DNA from: Rhodocyclales bacterium
GTDB lineage: Bacteria > Pseudomonadota > Gammaproteobacteria > Burkholderiales > Rhodocyclaceae
Assembly: GCA_003105015.1 (NCBI GenBank)
Contig: PQAF01000028.1
Coordinates: forward strand, 1-64,000
DNA length: 64,000 nucleotides
Direction: 5' to 3'
Each line of letters opens with the position of its first letter. Position 1 is the stretch's first letter. Below are positions 6,880-15,281 of the stretch, one piece after another. The translations under genes and the position numbers were made by a program. Below the pieces are notes generated by a model. That model saw only the letters and a program-made list of their open reading frames with translations. It was not told the DNA's origin and did no database searches.

Positions 6880-8133
6880 TCAGGCCTGGACGCGGATGCG
6901 GCCGGCCAGGGCGATGGCCAGCACGGCGACGGCCGTCGCCAGCCAGCCGACGATGTCGTAGCGCACGATGTGGCCGGCGGCGTCCTGGGCGATGATGAGG
7001 CCGCCGACCCAGGCGGCGATGCCGGAGGCAAGCTGCTGGGTGGCGCCGGTGATGGAGAGGAAGGTGCCGCGCAGCCGCGGCTGCGCCGCCGAGGTGACGA
7101 TGGCCATGGCCGGCACCATGCGCCCCGGCACGAGGATGAAGAACAGCGTCGACACGACGATCATCAGCCACAGCGGGATCGGCACCAGGTGGGTCTGGAT
7201 CAGCAGCGGCGCCATCGCCAGCAGGGCGACGATGCGGTAGACGCGCACCTTGCCGTGGCGGTCGGCGAGGCGGCCGATCAGGCGCGAGGTGAAGAAGGTG
7301 GCGGTGCCGCCGGCGAGGTAGAGGAGGTAGAGGTCGTCCTGGCGTATGCCGACGTTGGCCACCGAGTAGAGCGTGATGTAGGGGATCACCATGAAGCTGG
7401 AGAGCATGATCAGCGCGATGAAGAGCAGCGCGCGCAGGTGGTTGGCGTCGCGCAGCACCGCGCCCATGGCGGCGAGCGGATGGACGCGCTCCGCCTCGCT
7501 GACGATGGCCGAGGGCAGATGGCCGCGCAGCGCCGGCAGCATCTTCCAGCCGAGGACCAGCAGGCCGGCGGCCATGGCGGCGATGAAGAGGAAGGGGAAG
7601 CGCCAGCCGAAGTGGCTGGCGAGGTAGAGCGAGAGCGGCACGCCGGCGACGGTGGACAGGGCGAAGGCCGACATGATGGTGCCGCTGGCGCGGCCGCGCC
7701 GCTCGAAGGGGATCAGGTCGCCGACCATGGTCTGCACCATCGAGCCGAGCACGCCGCCGAAGGCGCCGGCGGCGCAGCGCGCGGCGAGCAGCGCCAGGTA
7801 GCCGGGCGCCAGGCCGCAGGCCAGCGTGGCCAGGGCGAACAGGCCGAACATCGTCAGCAGCAGGCGCTTCCTCTCGAAGCGGTCGACGAAGGTGGCGGCG
7901 AGCACGCCGGAGGCGGCGGCGCTGAAGGTGTACGACGAGACGAGCAGGCCGAACTGGTGCGTGTCGATGGCCAGCTCGCCGATCAGGATCGGCCCCAGCG
8001 GCATCATCACCATGAAGTCGAGGATGTGGGCGAACTGGACGCCGGCCAGCGTCAGCAGCAGCAGGCGCTCGCGCGCGGGGTCGAGGGGCTGGATGGCGGT
8101 CACGGCAATATCGGCCGTAGGAGCGGCGTCCAC
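6880..8133 (-). CDS. MFS transporter (AraJ/Bcr-like exporter)
   Basis: The roughly 417-residue inner membrane protein has twelve predicted helices, a motif A-like loop DRFERKRLLL after helix 2, and the FMVMMPLGPILIGEL segment typical of drug-efflux-type major facilitators. The substrate is unknown. The start is uncertain: the GTG at 8133 lies inside an arm of an intergenic inverted repeat (8117-8179), and a second in-frame GTG at 8103 gives a protein ten residues shorter that still keeps every helix. No clear ribosome binding site decides between them. The downstream end is followed by REP-like units. Confidence 0.78.
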   Translation of the reverse strand: MDAAPTADIAVTAIQPLDPARERLLLLTLAGVQFAHILDFMVMMPLGPILIGELAIDTHQFGLLVSSYTFSAAASGVLAATFVDRFERKRLLLTMFGLFALATLACGLAPGYLALLAARCAAGAFGGVLGSMVQTMVGDLIPFERRGRASGTIMSAFALSTVAGVPLSLYLASHFGWRFPFLFIAAMAAGLLVLGWKMLPALRGHLPSAIVSEAERVHPLAAMGAVLRDANHLRALLFIALIMLSSFMVIPYITLYSVANVGIRQDDLYLLYLAGGTATFFTSRLIGRLADRHGKVRVYRIVALLAMAPLLIQTHLVPIPLWLMIVVSTLFFILVPGRMVPAMAIVTSAAQPRLRGTFLSITGATQQLASGIAAWVGGLIIAQDAAGHIVRYDIVGWLATAVAVLAIALAGRIRVQA

Positions 8134-8179
8134 GCCGCGATATCGGCGGCTGCATTCGCGGCGCGGACGCCGCTCCTAC
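8117..8179. repeat. Inverted repeat, GTAGGAGCGGCGTCC type
   Basis: GTAGGAGCGGCGTCC at 8117-8131 is mirrored perfectly by GGACGCCGCTCCTAC at 8165-8179, with partly paired sequence between. It lies between two genes on the same strand. Repeats beginning GTAGGAGCGGC are common intergenic elements in proteobacteria. Confidence 0.75.
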
Positions 8180-8188
8180 ATGGAAATT

Positions 8189-9388
8189 TCATTCGCTGCG
8201 CAGCGCCTCCAGCGGGTCGAGGCTGGCGGCGTGGCGGGCCGGGGCGACGCCGGCGGCCAGCCCGACGCCGACGGCGACCAGCTCGGCGAGCACGGCGTAC
8301 AGCCAGGGCGTGTGCACCGGCAGCGCCGGAAAAGTCAGTTCCAGCAGCACGGCGATGCTCCAGCCCATCAGCAGGCCGGCGGCCCCGCCGAGGGCGGAGA
8401 GCAGCGCCGCCTCGCCGAGGAACAGCAGCAGGATGCTCCGCTGCGTCGCGCCGATGGCGCGCAGCAGGCCGATCTCGGAGGTGCGCTCGGCGACGCCGAT
8501 GGTGAGGATGGTGAGGATGCCGACGCCGCCCACCAGCAGCGAGATGCCGCCGATGGCGGCGACGGCGAAGGTGATGGCGTCGAGCACGGTGCCGAAGACC
8601 TCGAGCATCTTCTGCTGCGGCGTGATGGTGAAGTCCTCGGCGCCGTGGCGGGCGACGAGGATGCGGCGGATGCCTTCCTCGACCTCGGCCAGCGGCGCCG
8701 TCGGCTCGTAGGTGACATGGATCTCCATCAGGCTTTCGCGGTTGAACATGTCGAGCGCGCGCGACACCGGGATGTAGACCGTGTCGTCGAGGTCGAAGCC
8801 GAGGATCTGGCCCTTGGATTCCATGACGCCGACGACGCGGTAGCGCTCGCTGCCGACGCGGATGCGGGCGCCGAGCGGATTTTCCGTGCCGAACAGCTCG
8901 GTCGCCACCTTCGAGCCGAGCACGACGAAGGCGCGCGCCGCGTGCGGGTCGTCCGGCGGCAGGAAGTCGCCGCTGGCCACGCGCATCGACAGCGCGCGGG
9001 CGAAATCCGGCCCGGTGCCGTAGAGCGTGACGCGGCGGCTCTTGCCGGCGTGCACCACCTCGGCGTTGCCCTGCACCAGCGGATCGGCGACCTGGACGTA
9101 GGGCGCGCGGCGCAGGGCGATGGCGTCGTCGATGCTGAGCGGGCGCACGGTGTTCACCGCGCCGAGCGAGGCGCCGTGGGTCTGGATGCGCCCCGGCGCG
9201 ACGCCGATGATGTTGGTGCCGAACTGGGTGAACTCGGCGATGATGAAGCGGTGCAGCCCCTCGCCGATGGAGGTGAGCAGGATCACCGAGGCGATGCCCA
9301 CCGCGATGCCGAGCGCCGTCAGCGCCGTGCGCATCCGGTGCGCCCTGAGCGAGGCGAGGGTGAAGGCGACGAAGTCTTTCGTGATCAT
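8189..9388 (-). CDS. MacB-type ABC transporter permease (second)
   Basis: The 399-residue protein has the MacB/FtsX layout: one N-terminal membrane helix (RTALTALGIAVGIASVILLTS), a periplasmic domain of about 230 residues, and three C-terminal helices, followed by the family signature PARHAASLDPLEALRSE. MacB-like permeases drive substrate out of the periplasm by mechanotransmission. Its ATG overlaps the stop of the first permease gene by 4 bp, so the two are translationally coupled. Having two separate permeases suggests a heterodimer served by the ATPase and the adaptor of the same operon. Confidence 0.87.
   Translation of the reverse strand: MITKDFVAFTLASLRAHRMRTALTALGIAVGIASVILLTSIGEGLHRFIIAEFTQFGTNIIGVAPGRIQTHGASLGAVNTVRPLSIDDAIALRRAPYVQVADPLVQGNAEVVHAGKSRRVTLYGTGPDFARALSMRVASGDFLPPDDPHAARAFVVLGSKVATELFGTENPLGARIRVGSERYRVVGVMESKGQILGFDLDDTVYIPVSRALDMFNRESLMEIHVTYEPTAPLAEVEEGIRRILVARHGAEDFTITPQQKMLEVFGTVLDAITFAVAAIGGISLLVGGVGILTILTIGVAERTSEIGLLRAIGATQRSILLLFLGEAALLSALGGAAGLLMGWSIAVLLELTFPALPVHTPWLYAVLAELVAVGVGLAAGVAPARHAASLDPLEALRSE
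8332..8355 (+). repeat. 24-bp dispersed motif, copy 4
   Basis: Its first half ends in T instead of C (AAAGTCAGTT); the second half is exact; the spacer is CCAGCAGC. It is antisense within the second permease gene. Confidence 0.75.
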
Positions 9389-10593
9389 CGCTTGGAGAGC
9401 GCCATGACCGGATCGAGCATCGCCGCGCGCTTCGCCGGCAGCACGGTGAACAGCACCGAGGTGACGACGGCGGTGAGCGGGGCGGCGAGCACGGCCCACC
9501 AGGGGGCGGTGAACGGGATGTCGGGGAAGACCTGGCCGATGGCGACCTGGCCCAGCTTGCCGACGGCGAGGCCGAGCAGGGCGCCGCCCAGCGCCAGCAT
9601 GATCGCCTCGGTGAAGAAGGCGGCGCGGATCTGCTGCCCCGTGGCGCCGAGCGCCTTGAGCAGGCCGATCTCCTTGCGCCGCTGCGTCACGGCGATGAGC
9701 ATGACGTTCATGATGAGGATGCCGGCCACCGCCAGGCTGATCGCGGCGATGCCGCCGACGGCCAGCGTCAGGGCGCGCAGGATGCGGTCGAAGGTCTCCA
9801 GCACGGCGTCCTGGGTGATCACCGTGACGTCGCGCTCGCCCTCGTGGCGCAACCGGATGATCTCCTCGACGTCGGCCTTGGCGTAGGCGATCTGCTCGCG
9901 GCTCTTCGCCTCGACCAGGATGCGGAACAGCGACTCGGTGTTGAAGAGCGCCTGCGCCGCGGCGAGCGGGATGACGACGATCTCGTCGGTGTTGAAGCCG
10001 AGCGACTGGCCCTGCTTGGCGAGCACGCCGACGATGCGGAAGCGGCGGTCGCCGATGCGCAGCCATTCGCCGAGGGCCGGGCGGGCGCCGAACAGTTCGG
10101 CCGCCACCGTCGAGCCGATGACGCACACCGGCTGGCTGTGGCGCGGGTCGCCCGGCGGCAGGAACAGGCCCTGTGCAATGTCCATCTGCCGCACCTGGAT
10201 GAACTCGGCGGTGGTGCCGAGCACCGGCGTCTCGCGCGTGCGGCTGCCGACGCGCACGTCGCCGGCGCCGACGATGAGCGGGGCGAAGCGCAGGATCGCG
10301 GGGCTGCGCTTGAGCGAGAGGGCGTCGTCGATGGTGAGGTCGCGCGGCGTCTTGCCGACCAGCACGCCGGGCATGGCGCCGGCCGTCTCGGAGCGGCCGG
10401 GCAGCACGATGATGAGGTTGGTGCCGAGCGAGCCGAACTGGTTTACGACGTAGAGGCGCGCGCCCTCGCCGATCGAGCTCACCGCCACCACGGCGGCGAC
10501 GCCGATGCCCATGGCGAGCAGGATCAGCGCCGTGCGGCTGCGGTAGCCGCCGAGCACCTGCCAGGCGAAGCGGAGGAGGTCGGCGAACCTCAT
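9385..10593 (-). CDS. MacB-type ABC transporter permease (first)
   Basis: The 402-residue protein has the same four-helix FtsX/MacB layout as its downstream partner: an N-terminal helix RTALILLAMGIGVAAVVAVSS, a MacB-like periplasmic domain starting YVVNQFGSLGTNLIIVLPGR, three C-terminal helices, and the end PAKRAAMLDPVMALSKR. It is clearly paralogous to the next gene but diverged, which favours a heterodimeric channel. It begins 1 bp after the stop of the ATPase gene and its stop overlaps the next start by 4 bp. Substrate unknown. Confidence 0.87.
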   Translation of the reverse strand: MRFADLLRFAWQVLGGYRSRTALILLAMGIGVAAVVAVSSIGEGARLYVVNQFGSLGTNLIIVLPGRSETAGAMPGVLVGKTPRDLTIDDALSLKRSPAILRFAPLIVGAGDVRVGSRTRETPVLGTTAEFIQVRQMDIAQGLFLPPGDPRHSQPVCVIGSTVAAELFGARPALGEWLRIGDRRFRIVGVLAKQGQSLGFNTDEIVVIPLAAAQALFNTESLFRILVEAKSREQIAYAKADVEEIIRLRHEGERDVTVITQDAVLETFDRILRALTLAVGGIAAISLAVAGILIMNVMLIAVTQRRKEIGLLKALGATGQQIRAAFFTEAIMLALGGALLGLAVGKLGQVAIGQVFPDIPFTAPWWAVLAAPLTAVVTSVLFTVLPAKRAAMLDPVMALSKR

Positions 10594-10594
10594 G

Positions 10595-11269
10595 CTAACT
10601 CCGCTTGTCCTCTGCGATGGCGCCGTCGACCAGGCGGATGCGGCGGTGGGCGCGGGCGCCGATCTCCGGGTCGTGGGTGACGACGGCGACGGTGCCGCCC
10701 TCGTGGTGCACGCGCTCGAGCACCGCCATCACTTCCTGGCCGGTGTGGCGGTCGAGGTTGCCGGTCGGCTCGTCGGCGAGGATCAGCGTCGGCCCCATCG
10801 ACATGGCGCGGGCGATGGCGACGCGCTGGCACTGGCCGCCGGAGAGCTGGTCGGGGCGGTGGCCGGCGCGCGCCTCCAGGCCGTAGTCGGCGAGCAGCTT
10901 GTCGAGGCGGCGGCGGCGCTCGGCCGGGTCGATGCCGGCCAGCACCATCGGCAGCTCGATGTTCTGCTCGGCGGTGAGGCGCGGCACGAGGTGGAAGAAC
11001 TGGAAGACGAAGCCGATCGCCTCGCGGCGCACGCGCGCCAGCTCGTCGTCGGCCAGTCCGGTGACGTCGTGGCCGTTCAGCTCGTAGCGGCCGGCATTGG
11101 GCCGGTCGAGCAGGCCGAGGATGTTGAGCAGGGTGGACTTGCCGGAGCCGGACGGCCCCATGATGGAGAGGTACTCGCCCTGGGCGATGTCGAGGCTGAC
11201 GCCGCGCAGGGCGTGCACCTCCTCGTCGCCGACGCGGAAGACGCGCTCGATGCCGGTGAGGCGGATCAT
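10595..11269 (-). CDS. MacB/LolD-type ABC transporter ATPase
   Basis: The 224-residue cytoplasmic ATPase shows Walker A GPSGSGKST (about residue 38), signature LSGGQCQRVAIARA (about 142) and Walker B LILADEPTGNLD (about 160), followed by the H-loop VVTHD. The EPTGNLD sequence is characteristic of the MacB/LolD/FtsE branch. In the signature motif, the usual LSGGQQQR has Cys in place of the middle Gln, a tolerated change. It sits between the adaptor and the two permeases, overlapping the adaptor stop by 4 bp, so it powers this export complex. Confidence 0.9.
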   Translation of the reverse strand: MIRLTGIERVFRVGDEEVHALRGVSLDIAQGEYLSIMGPSGSGKSTLLNILGLLDRPNAGRYELNGHDVTGLADDELARVRREAIGFVFQFFHLVPRLTAEQNIELPMVLAGIDPAERRRRLDKLLADYGLEARAGHRPDQLSGGQCQRVAIARAMSMGPTLILADEPTGNLDRHTGQEVMAVLERVHHEGGTVAVVTHDPEIGARAHRRIRLVDGAIAEDKRS

Positions 11270-12432
11270 TTCGCCTTGCTTGCCGGCTTTTCCTCGGCCA
11301 CCGCTCGGGCGCCGGCCTTGACGCCGGCGCGTTCCAGCGAAGTGACGACGCGGTCGCCGGCGGCGAGGCCGCTCTTCACCTCGGTGAACTCCCAGTTGCT
11401 GAGGCCGGCCTCGATCTTCCTTTCCTCGAGGACGCCGCCTTCCGTCAGCACCAGCACGCGGCTGCCGGGCATCAGCGCCGAGGTGGGGATGCGCAGCACG
11501 TTGTCGCGGGCGTCCACCACCACCTCGATGTCGGCGCTGTAGCCGACCAGCAGGTGGCGGATGTCGGCCGGGCTGTCGAATTCGACTTCCACCTCGACGG
11601 TGCGCGCCTGCTTCTCCAGCGCCAGCACGTAGGGCGCGATGCGGCGCAGCTTGCCGGTGAAGTGCTTGCCGCGGTAGGCGTCGAGGCTGATGCGGCCGGT
11701 CATGCCGATCTTCAGCTGGGCGGCGTCCACCTCGTCGATCGGCGCCGTGACGTAGAGGCAGGCGTCGTCGATGAGGTCGATCGCCGGCAGCGTCGGGATG
11801 CCGGGCGGCGAAGGCGTCAGGTATTCGCCGACCTCGCCGTTCACCTCGGCGACGATGCCGTCGAAGGGCGCCTTGACGACGGTGCGCGAGGTGTCGGCGC
11901 GCGAGGCGCCGATGCGGGCCTGCGCCTCCTGCACCTGGGCGCGGGCGGAGGCGCAGGCGGCCTGCTTCGCCTTGGCCTCGCTTTCGGCGCGGTCGACCTG
12001 GCCTTCGGAGACGAAACCCTTGTCGCGCAGCTGGCGGGTGCGGACGGCGTCTCGCGTGGCGGTGTCGGCGATCAGGCAGGCTTCGTTCACACGCGAGCGC
12101 GCCGATTGCAACTGCTCGACCGAGATGCGCTCGCGCGCCGCGAGGTCGTCGTTCCACAGCTCGACCAGCACCTGGCCGGTCTTGACGCGGTCGCCCTCGC
12201 GCACCAGCAGCTTGTCGATGCGCCCGCCCAGCGGCGGCGCCAGCTTGGCGCGGCGGCAGGCGGTGACCGAGCCGGCGCGGGTGTTGGCGACGGTGGTCTC
12301 CACCTTGCCGGTTTCGACGGCGGCGACGGTCACGGCGATGGGCTTGGGCCGCGTCAGGGCAAAAGTCAGTCCCGCCAGCACGGCGAGGACGGCCACGGCG
12401 ATCAGGATGTTGCGCAGGGCGGGCGTTTTCAT
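11266..12432 (-). CDS. MacA/HlyD-type periplasmic adaptor protein
   Basis: The 388-residue protein has an N-terminal signal-anchor (ILIAVAVLAVLAGLTFAL), a biotinyl-lipoyl half (LAPPLGGRIDKLLVREGDRVKTGQVLVEL, about 65-95), an alpha-helical hairpin of about 100 residues, the second lipoyl half (VVKAPFDGIVAEVNGEVGEYL), and beta-barrel and membrane-proximal domains. It is a membrane-fusion protein joining the ABC pump to an outer membrane channel, which is not encoded here. The alanine/lysine-rich tail is unremarkable. It is second in an operon of five overlapping genes. Confidence 0.87.
   Translation of the reverse strand: MKTPALRNILIAVAVLAVLAGLTFALTRPKPIAVTVAAVETGKVETTVANTRAGSVTACRRAKLAPPLGGRIDKLLVREGDRVKTGQVLVELWNDDLAARERISVEQLQSARSRVNEACLIADTATRDAVRTRQLRDKGFVSEGQVDRAESEAKAKQAACASARAQVQEAQARIGASRADTSRTVVKAPFDGIVAEVNGEVGEYLTPSPPGIPTLPAIDLIDDACLYVTAPIDEVDAAQLKIGMTGRISLDAYRGKHFTGKLRRIAPYVLALEKQARTVEVEVEFDSPADIRHLLVGYSADIEVVVDARDNVLRIPTSALMPGSRVLVLTEGGVLEERKIEAGLSNWEFTEVKSGLAAGDRVVTSLERAGVKAGARAVAEEKPASKAK
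12362..12385 (+). repeat. 24-bp dispersed motif, copy 5
   Basis: Both halves are exact, with spacer CCGCCAGC. It is antisense within the signal-anchor region of the adaptor gene. Confidence 0.85.
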
Positions 12433-13223
12433 GAGGCGATGAAGCTCCGCAGGGCGTCGAGCACGGCGTCGGGGTACTCCGCCATCAGGGCATGGCCGCT
12501 GCCCTCGATGGTGGCGATGCGGGCGTCCTGCATGGCGGCGGCGAGCTTGGGCGCGCCGCGCGGCGAGGTCATCATGTCGCGGCTGCCGACGACGAGCAGC
12601 GCCGGGCACTGCGCGGCGGCAGCCGCTTCCATGCCGCGCGCGTAGGCATTGCAGGCGTTGAGGTCGTTGAACAGCACCTCGGGCGCGGCGCGCTCCATCA
12701 GGCGGAGGCTCGATCCCATCATCCACATGCCGGGCACGGTGTTGCCGCCGATGGCGCCGCGCGCGCCGTGCGACCAGACGTTGACCATGCCCTCGGCCTT
12801 CGGCCGCGCCTCGCGCGCGGCGGTGAGCAGGCCTTCCGAGACGGGCATCGGCACGGCGGTGCCGACGAGGGCGATCTTCGCAATCCGCTCCGGGAAGCGC
12901 GCGGCGGCTTCGAGGGAAATCAGCGAGCCCATGCTGTGGCCGACCAGCGCCGCCTGCTTTACGCCCGCCGCGTCGAGCAGGGCGACGATCCAGCCGGCCT
13001 GCGCTTCCACGCTCGGCAGCAGCGGGCCGTCGGAGCGGCCGTGGCCGGGCAGGTCGACGGCGAGCACGGAAAAACCATGATGGGCGAACCAGCGGCTCTG
13101 CAGGCCCCATACGCTGTGGTCGTTCTCGGCGCCGTGGATGAAGGCGACCGTGGGCAGGGCCGGGTTGAAGGGCTTGCCGCCGGTGTAGGCGTAGGCCTTG
13201 GCGTTATTGACGGTCAGTTCCAT
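12429..13223 (-). CDS. Alpha/beta hydrolase
   Basis: The 264-residue enzyme has an alpha/beta-hydrolase core: oxyanion region FIHGAENDHSVW, the segment AVDLPGHGRSDG, nucleophile elbow GHSMGS (Ser near 97), a late acid in VVGSRDMM (Asp near 217) and the catalytic histidine in EGSGHALM (near 242). It has no signal peptide. It is the first gene of the MacAB-like operon and overlaps the adaptor start by 4 bp. That pairing is unusual; it might process or detoxify the molecule that the pump exports, but this is inference. Substrate unknown. Confidence 0.83.
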   Translation of the reverse strand: MELTVNNAKAYAYTGGKPFNPALPTVAFIHGAENDHSVWGLQSRWFAHHGFSVLAVDLPGHGRSDGPLLPSVEAQAGWIVALLDAAGVKQAALVGHSMGSLISLEAAARFPERIAKIALVGTAVPMPVSEGLLTAAREARPKAEGMVNVWSHGARGAIGGNTVPGMWMMGSSLRLMERAAPEVLFNDLNACNAYARGMEAAAAAQCPALLVVGSRDMMTSPRGAPKLAAAMQDARIATIEGSGHALMAEYPDAVLDALRSFIAS

Positions 13224-13244
13224 AGTTTGATGAAAGCAATGTTA

Positions 13245-13680
13245 ACCACGGCGCACACGGCGACACGGCGAGAATCAGATTGAAATTCTCCTGATACCAT
13301 TCTTGAGCAGCTTTTCATTGAAGTTCAGCACATATCCTCGTTTGAAGCCGAGCAGTTTCATGTATGTCATCGCTTGGGCGATATGGACCGGAAGAACCGA
13401 GTCTACGACCTTGATTTCCAGCAGCAGGGATTCCTCGATTATCAAGTCAGCCCTGAATCCAACGCCCAGATCGTGCCCACGAAACTTAGCTTTGACGGGG
13501 ACCTGACGGGAGCAAGTCAGCCCTAGCTCAATACAAGCGATGGCCAAAGCGGCTTCATAAACTGACTCGAGTAAGCCCGGCCCCAGTTCTCGATGTACCT
13601 CAAAAGCGGCATCCAGAACCTTAGTCGTTAATTCATCCGAACAATCGATCATTTCGCCGTGTCGCCGTGCCCGCCGTGGT
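13245..13680. repeat. Unit bounded by 26-bp inverted repeats enclosing a GxxExxY gene
   Basis: The left repeat, 13245-13270, reads ACCACGGCGCACACGGCG plus ACACGGCG. The right repeat, 13655-13680, is its reverse complement at 24 of 26 positions. The enclosed gene almost fills the interior: 4 bp separate its stop from the left repeat and 2 bp separate its start from the right one. An identical 26-bp repeat pair with no gene lies at 28765-28834. The arrangement is that of a small mobile or mobilised unit. Confidence 0.75.
13275..13652 (-). CDS. GxxExxY protein (PD-(D/E)XK-like family)
   Basis: The 125-residue protein contains the family signature GPGLLESVYEAAL (GxxExxY) at about 28-40. It also has the nuclease-like pattern GFRADLIIEESLLLEIKVV (D near 72, E near 82, K near 84), matching the PDDEXK_3 family. 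The molecular role of GxxExxY proteins is not established. The ATG at 13652 is chosen because it directly abuts the right inverted repeat and matches the usual family N-terminus. No Shine-Dalgarno sequence is available, since the repeat occupies the leader. The close fit of repeats around the gene suggests the two move together. Confidence 0.83.
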   Translation of the reverse strand: MIDCSDELTTKVLDAAFEVHRELGPGLLESVYEAALAIACIELGLTCSRQVPVKAKFRGHDLGVGFRADLIIEESLLLEIKVVDSVLPVHIAQAMTYMKLLGFKRGYVLNFNEKLLKNGIRRISI

Positions 13681-13683
13681 AAA

Positions 13684-14979
13684 TCAAGCTTTTTGAGACG
13701 CGCGCAGGCCGGCTTCGAGGTCGGCGATGAGGTCGCCGGCATCCTCCAGGCCGATCGACAGGCGCACCGTGCCCTCGTGGATGCCGGAGGCGCGCAGGGC
13801 CTCGTCGGACATGCGGAAGTGCGTGGTGCTGGCCGGGTGGATGACCAGCGACTTGGCGTCGCCGACGTTGGCGAGATGCGAGAAGACGCGCAGCGTCTCG
13901 ATGAACTTGCGCCCAGCCGCGCGGCCGCCCTTGAGCACGAAGCTGAACACCGAGCCGCAGCCCTTCGGCAGCAGCTGCTTCGCCAGGGCGTGGTCGGGGT
14001 GGCTTTCCAGTTCGGGGTAGGACACCGATTCGACCGCAGCGTGGGCGGCGAGGTGGGCGACGACCTTGCGCGTGTTGTCGACATGGCGCTGCATGCGCAG
14101 GGGCAGCGTCTCCATGCCCTGCAGCAGCTGGAAGGCGGTCATCGGGCTCATGCAGGCGCCGAAGTCGCGCAGGCCCTCGCGCCGCGCCCGCAGCAGGAAG
14201 GCGGCGACGGTGGATTCCTCGGCGAAGTCCATGCCGTGGAAGCCGGCGTAGGGCTCGGTCAGGGTCGGGAATTTGCCGGATTTCTCCCAATCGAATTTTC
14301 CGCTGTCGACCAGCAGGCCGCCGATGGCCACACCGTGGCCGCCGAGGAACTTGGTGGCCGAGTGGAAGGCGAGGTCGGCGCCGAGCTCGAAGGGCCGCAT
14401 GAGATACGGCGTGGTGAAGGTCGAATCGACCATCAGCGGCAGGCCGGCGGCGTGGGCGATTTCGGCCACGCGCGGCACGTCGAGCACGTCGAGGCCGGGG
14501 TTGCCCAGCGTCTCGCCGAAGAGCAGGCGGGTGTTCGGCTTGATCGCGGCGCGCCAGGCGCCGAGGTCGCGCGGATCGACGAAGCTGGTCTCGATGCCGA
14601 AGCGCGGCAGGGTGTATTCGAGCAGATTGTGCGAGCCGCCGTAGAGCGAGCGCGAGGCGACGATGTGGCCGCCCGCGCCCATCAGCGTGGCGACGGCGAG
14701 GTGCAGGGCAGCCTGGCCCGAGGCGACGGCGATGGCGCCGACGCCGCCTTCCAGCGCGGCGATGCGTTCCTCCAGCACGGCGTTCGTCGGGTTGGAGATG
14801 CGCGAATAGACGTGGCCGGCGCGCTCCATGTTGAAGAGGGCGGCGGCCTGATCGGCGTCCTTGAAGACGAAGCTGGTGGTGAGGTAGATCGGCGCGGCGC
14901 GGGCGCCGAATTGCGGATCGGGGACCTGGCCGGCATGCAGGCTCAGGGTGTCGAAGTTGTAGGCGGATGTCTTGCTCAT
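13684..14979 (-). CDS. metY: O-acetylhomoserine sulfhydrylase
   Basis: The 431-residue PLP enzyme converts O-acetylhomoserine and sulfide to homocysteine in methionine synthesis. Evidence is the MetY-type N-terminus FDTLSLHAGQVPDPQFGARA, the YSRISNPTN phosphate-binding segment, the LMVDSTFTTPYLMRP region, and the PLP lysine in HSATKFLGGHG (about residue 207). The roughly 430-residue length favours MetY over the shorter MetZ/MetB. Its ATG overlaps the stop of the small DUF465 gene by 4 bp. The GxxExxY unit begins 4 bp beyond its stop. Confidence 0.88.
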   Translation of the reverse strand: MSKTSAYNFDTLSLHAGQVPDPQFGARAAPIYLTTSFVFKDADQAAALFNMERAGHVYSRISNPTNAVLEERIAALEGGVGAIAVASGQAALHLAVATLMGAGGHIVASRSLYGGSHNLLEYTLPRFGIETSFVDPRDLGAWRAAIKPNTRLLFGETLGNPGLDVLDVPRVAEIAHAAGLPLMVDSTFTTPYLMRPFELGADLAFHSATKFLGGHGVAIGGLLVDSGKFDWEKSGKFPTLTEPYAGFHGMDFAEESTVAAFLLRARREGLRDFGACMSPMTAFQLLQGMETLPLRMQRHVDNTRKVVAHLAAHAAVESVSYPELESHPDHALAKQLLPKGCGSVFSFVLKGGRAAGRKFIETLRVFSHLANVGDAKSLVIHPASTTHFRMSDEALRASGIHEGTVRLSIGLEDAGDLIADLEAGLRASQKA

Positions 14980-15185
14980 GCGGATTCGTCGGGTTCGATC
15001 ATGCGTTCGAGGATGGCGATGCGGTCCTTCAATTGCAGCTTGCGCTTCTTCAGCCGCCGCAGCATGAGGTCGTCGTGCGGCGGCGTCTGCAGCAGGCGTT
15101 CGATGATGTCGTCCAGATCGCGGTGCTCGACCTGGATTTCGTGCAGTTTCAGGCGCAGGGCGGCGATGTCTTCGGGTTCCTTCAT
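14976..15185 (-). CDS. YdcH/DUF465-family small protein
   Basis: The 69-residue product is a single charged helical hairpin (LRLKLHEIQVEHRDLDDIIERLL, then LMLRRLKKRKLQLKDRIAILERMI), the pattern of DUF465 (YdcH). No biochemical function is established for the family. Its stop overlaps the metY start by 4 bp, so the two are probably co-translated. Confidence 0.82.
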   Translation of the reverse strand: MKEPEDIAALRLKLHEIQVEHRDLDDIIERLLQTPPHDDLMLRRLKKRKLQLKDRIAILERMIEPDESA

Positions 15186-15281
15186 GCATCTATTATGCGG
15201 CGGCGCAGCGAAAAACAACAGCAGGCGAGGGGTTGAAACCGCCTTCGGCGCACCCATTTTTGCATCATGGAGGTGCCCGAC

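Noticed and set aside
6709..8505. 598-codon plus-strand open frame over an MFS gene
   Set aside because: Composition rich in Gly, Asp and Gln and no recognisable domain; a shadow frame that crosses an intergenic repeat.
13445..13522. Two AAGTCAGCCC sequences in the GxxExxY gene
   Set aside because: They differ in the core and lack the second half.
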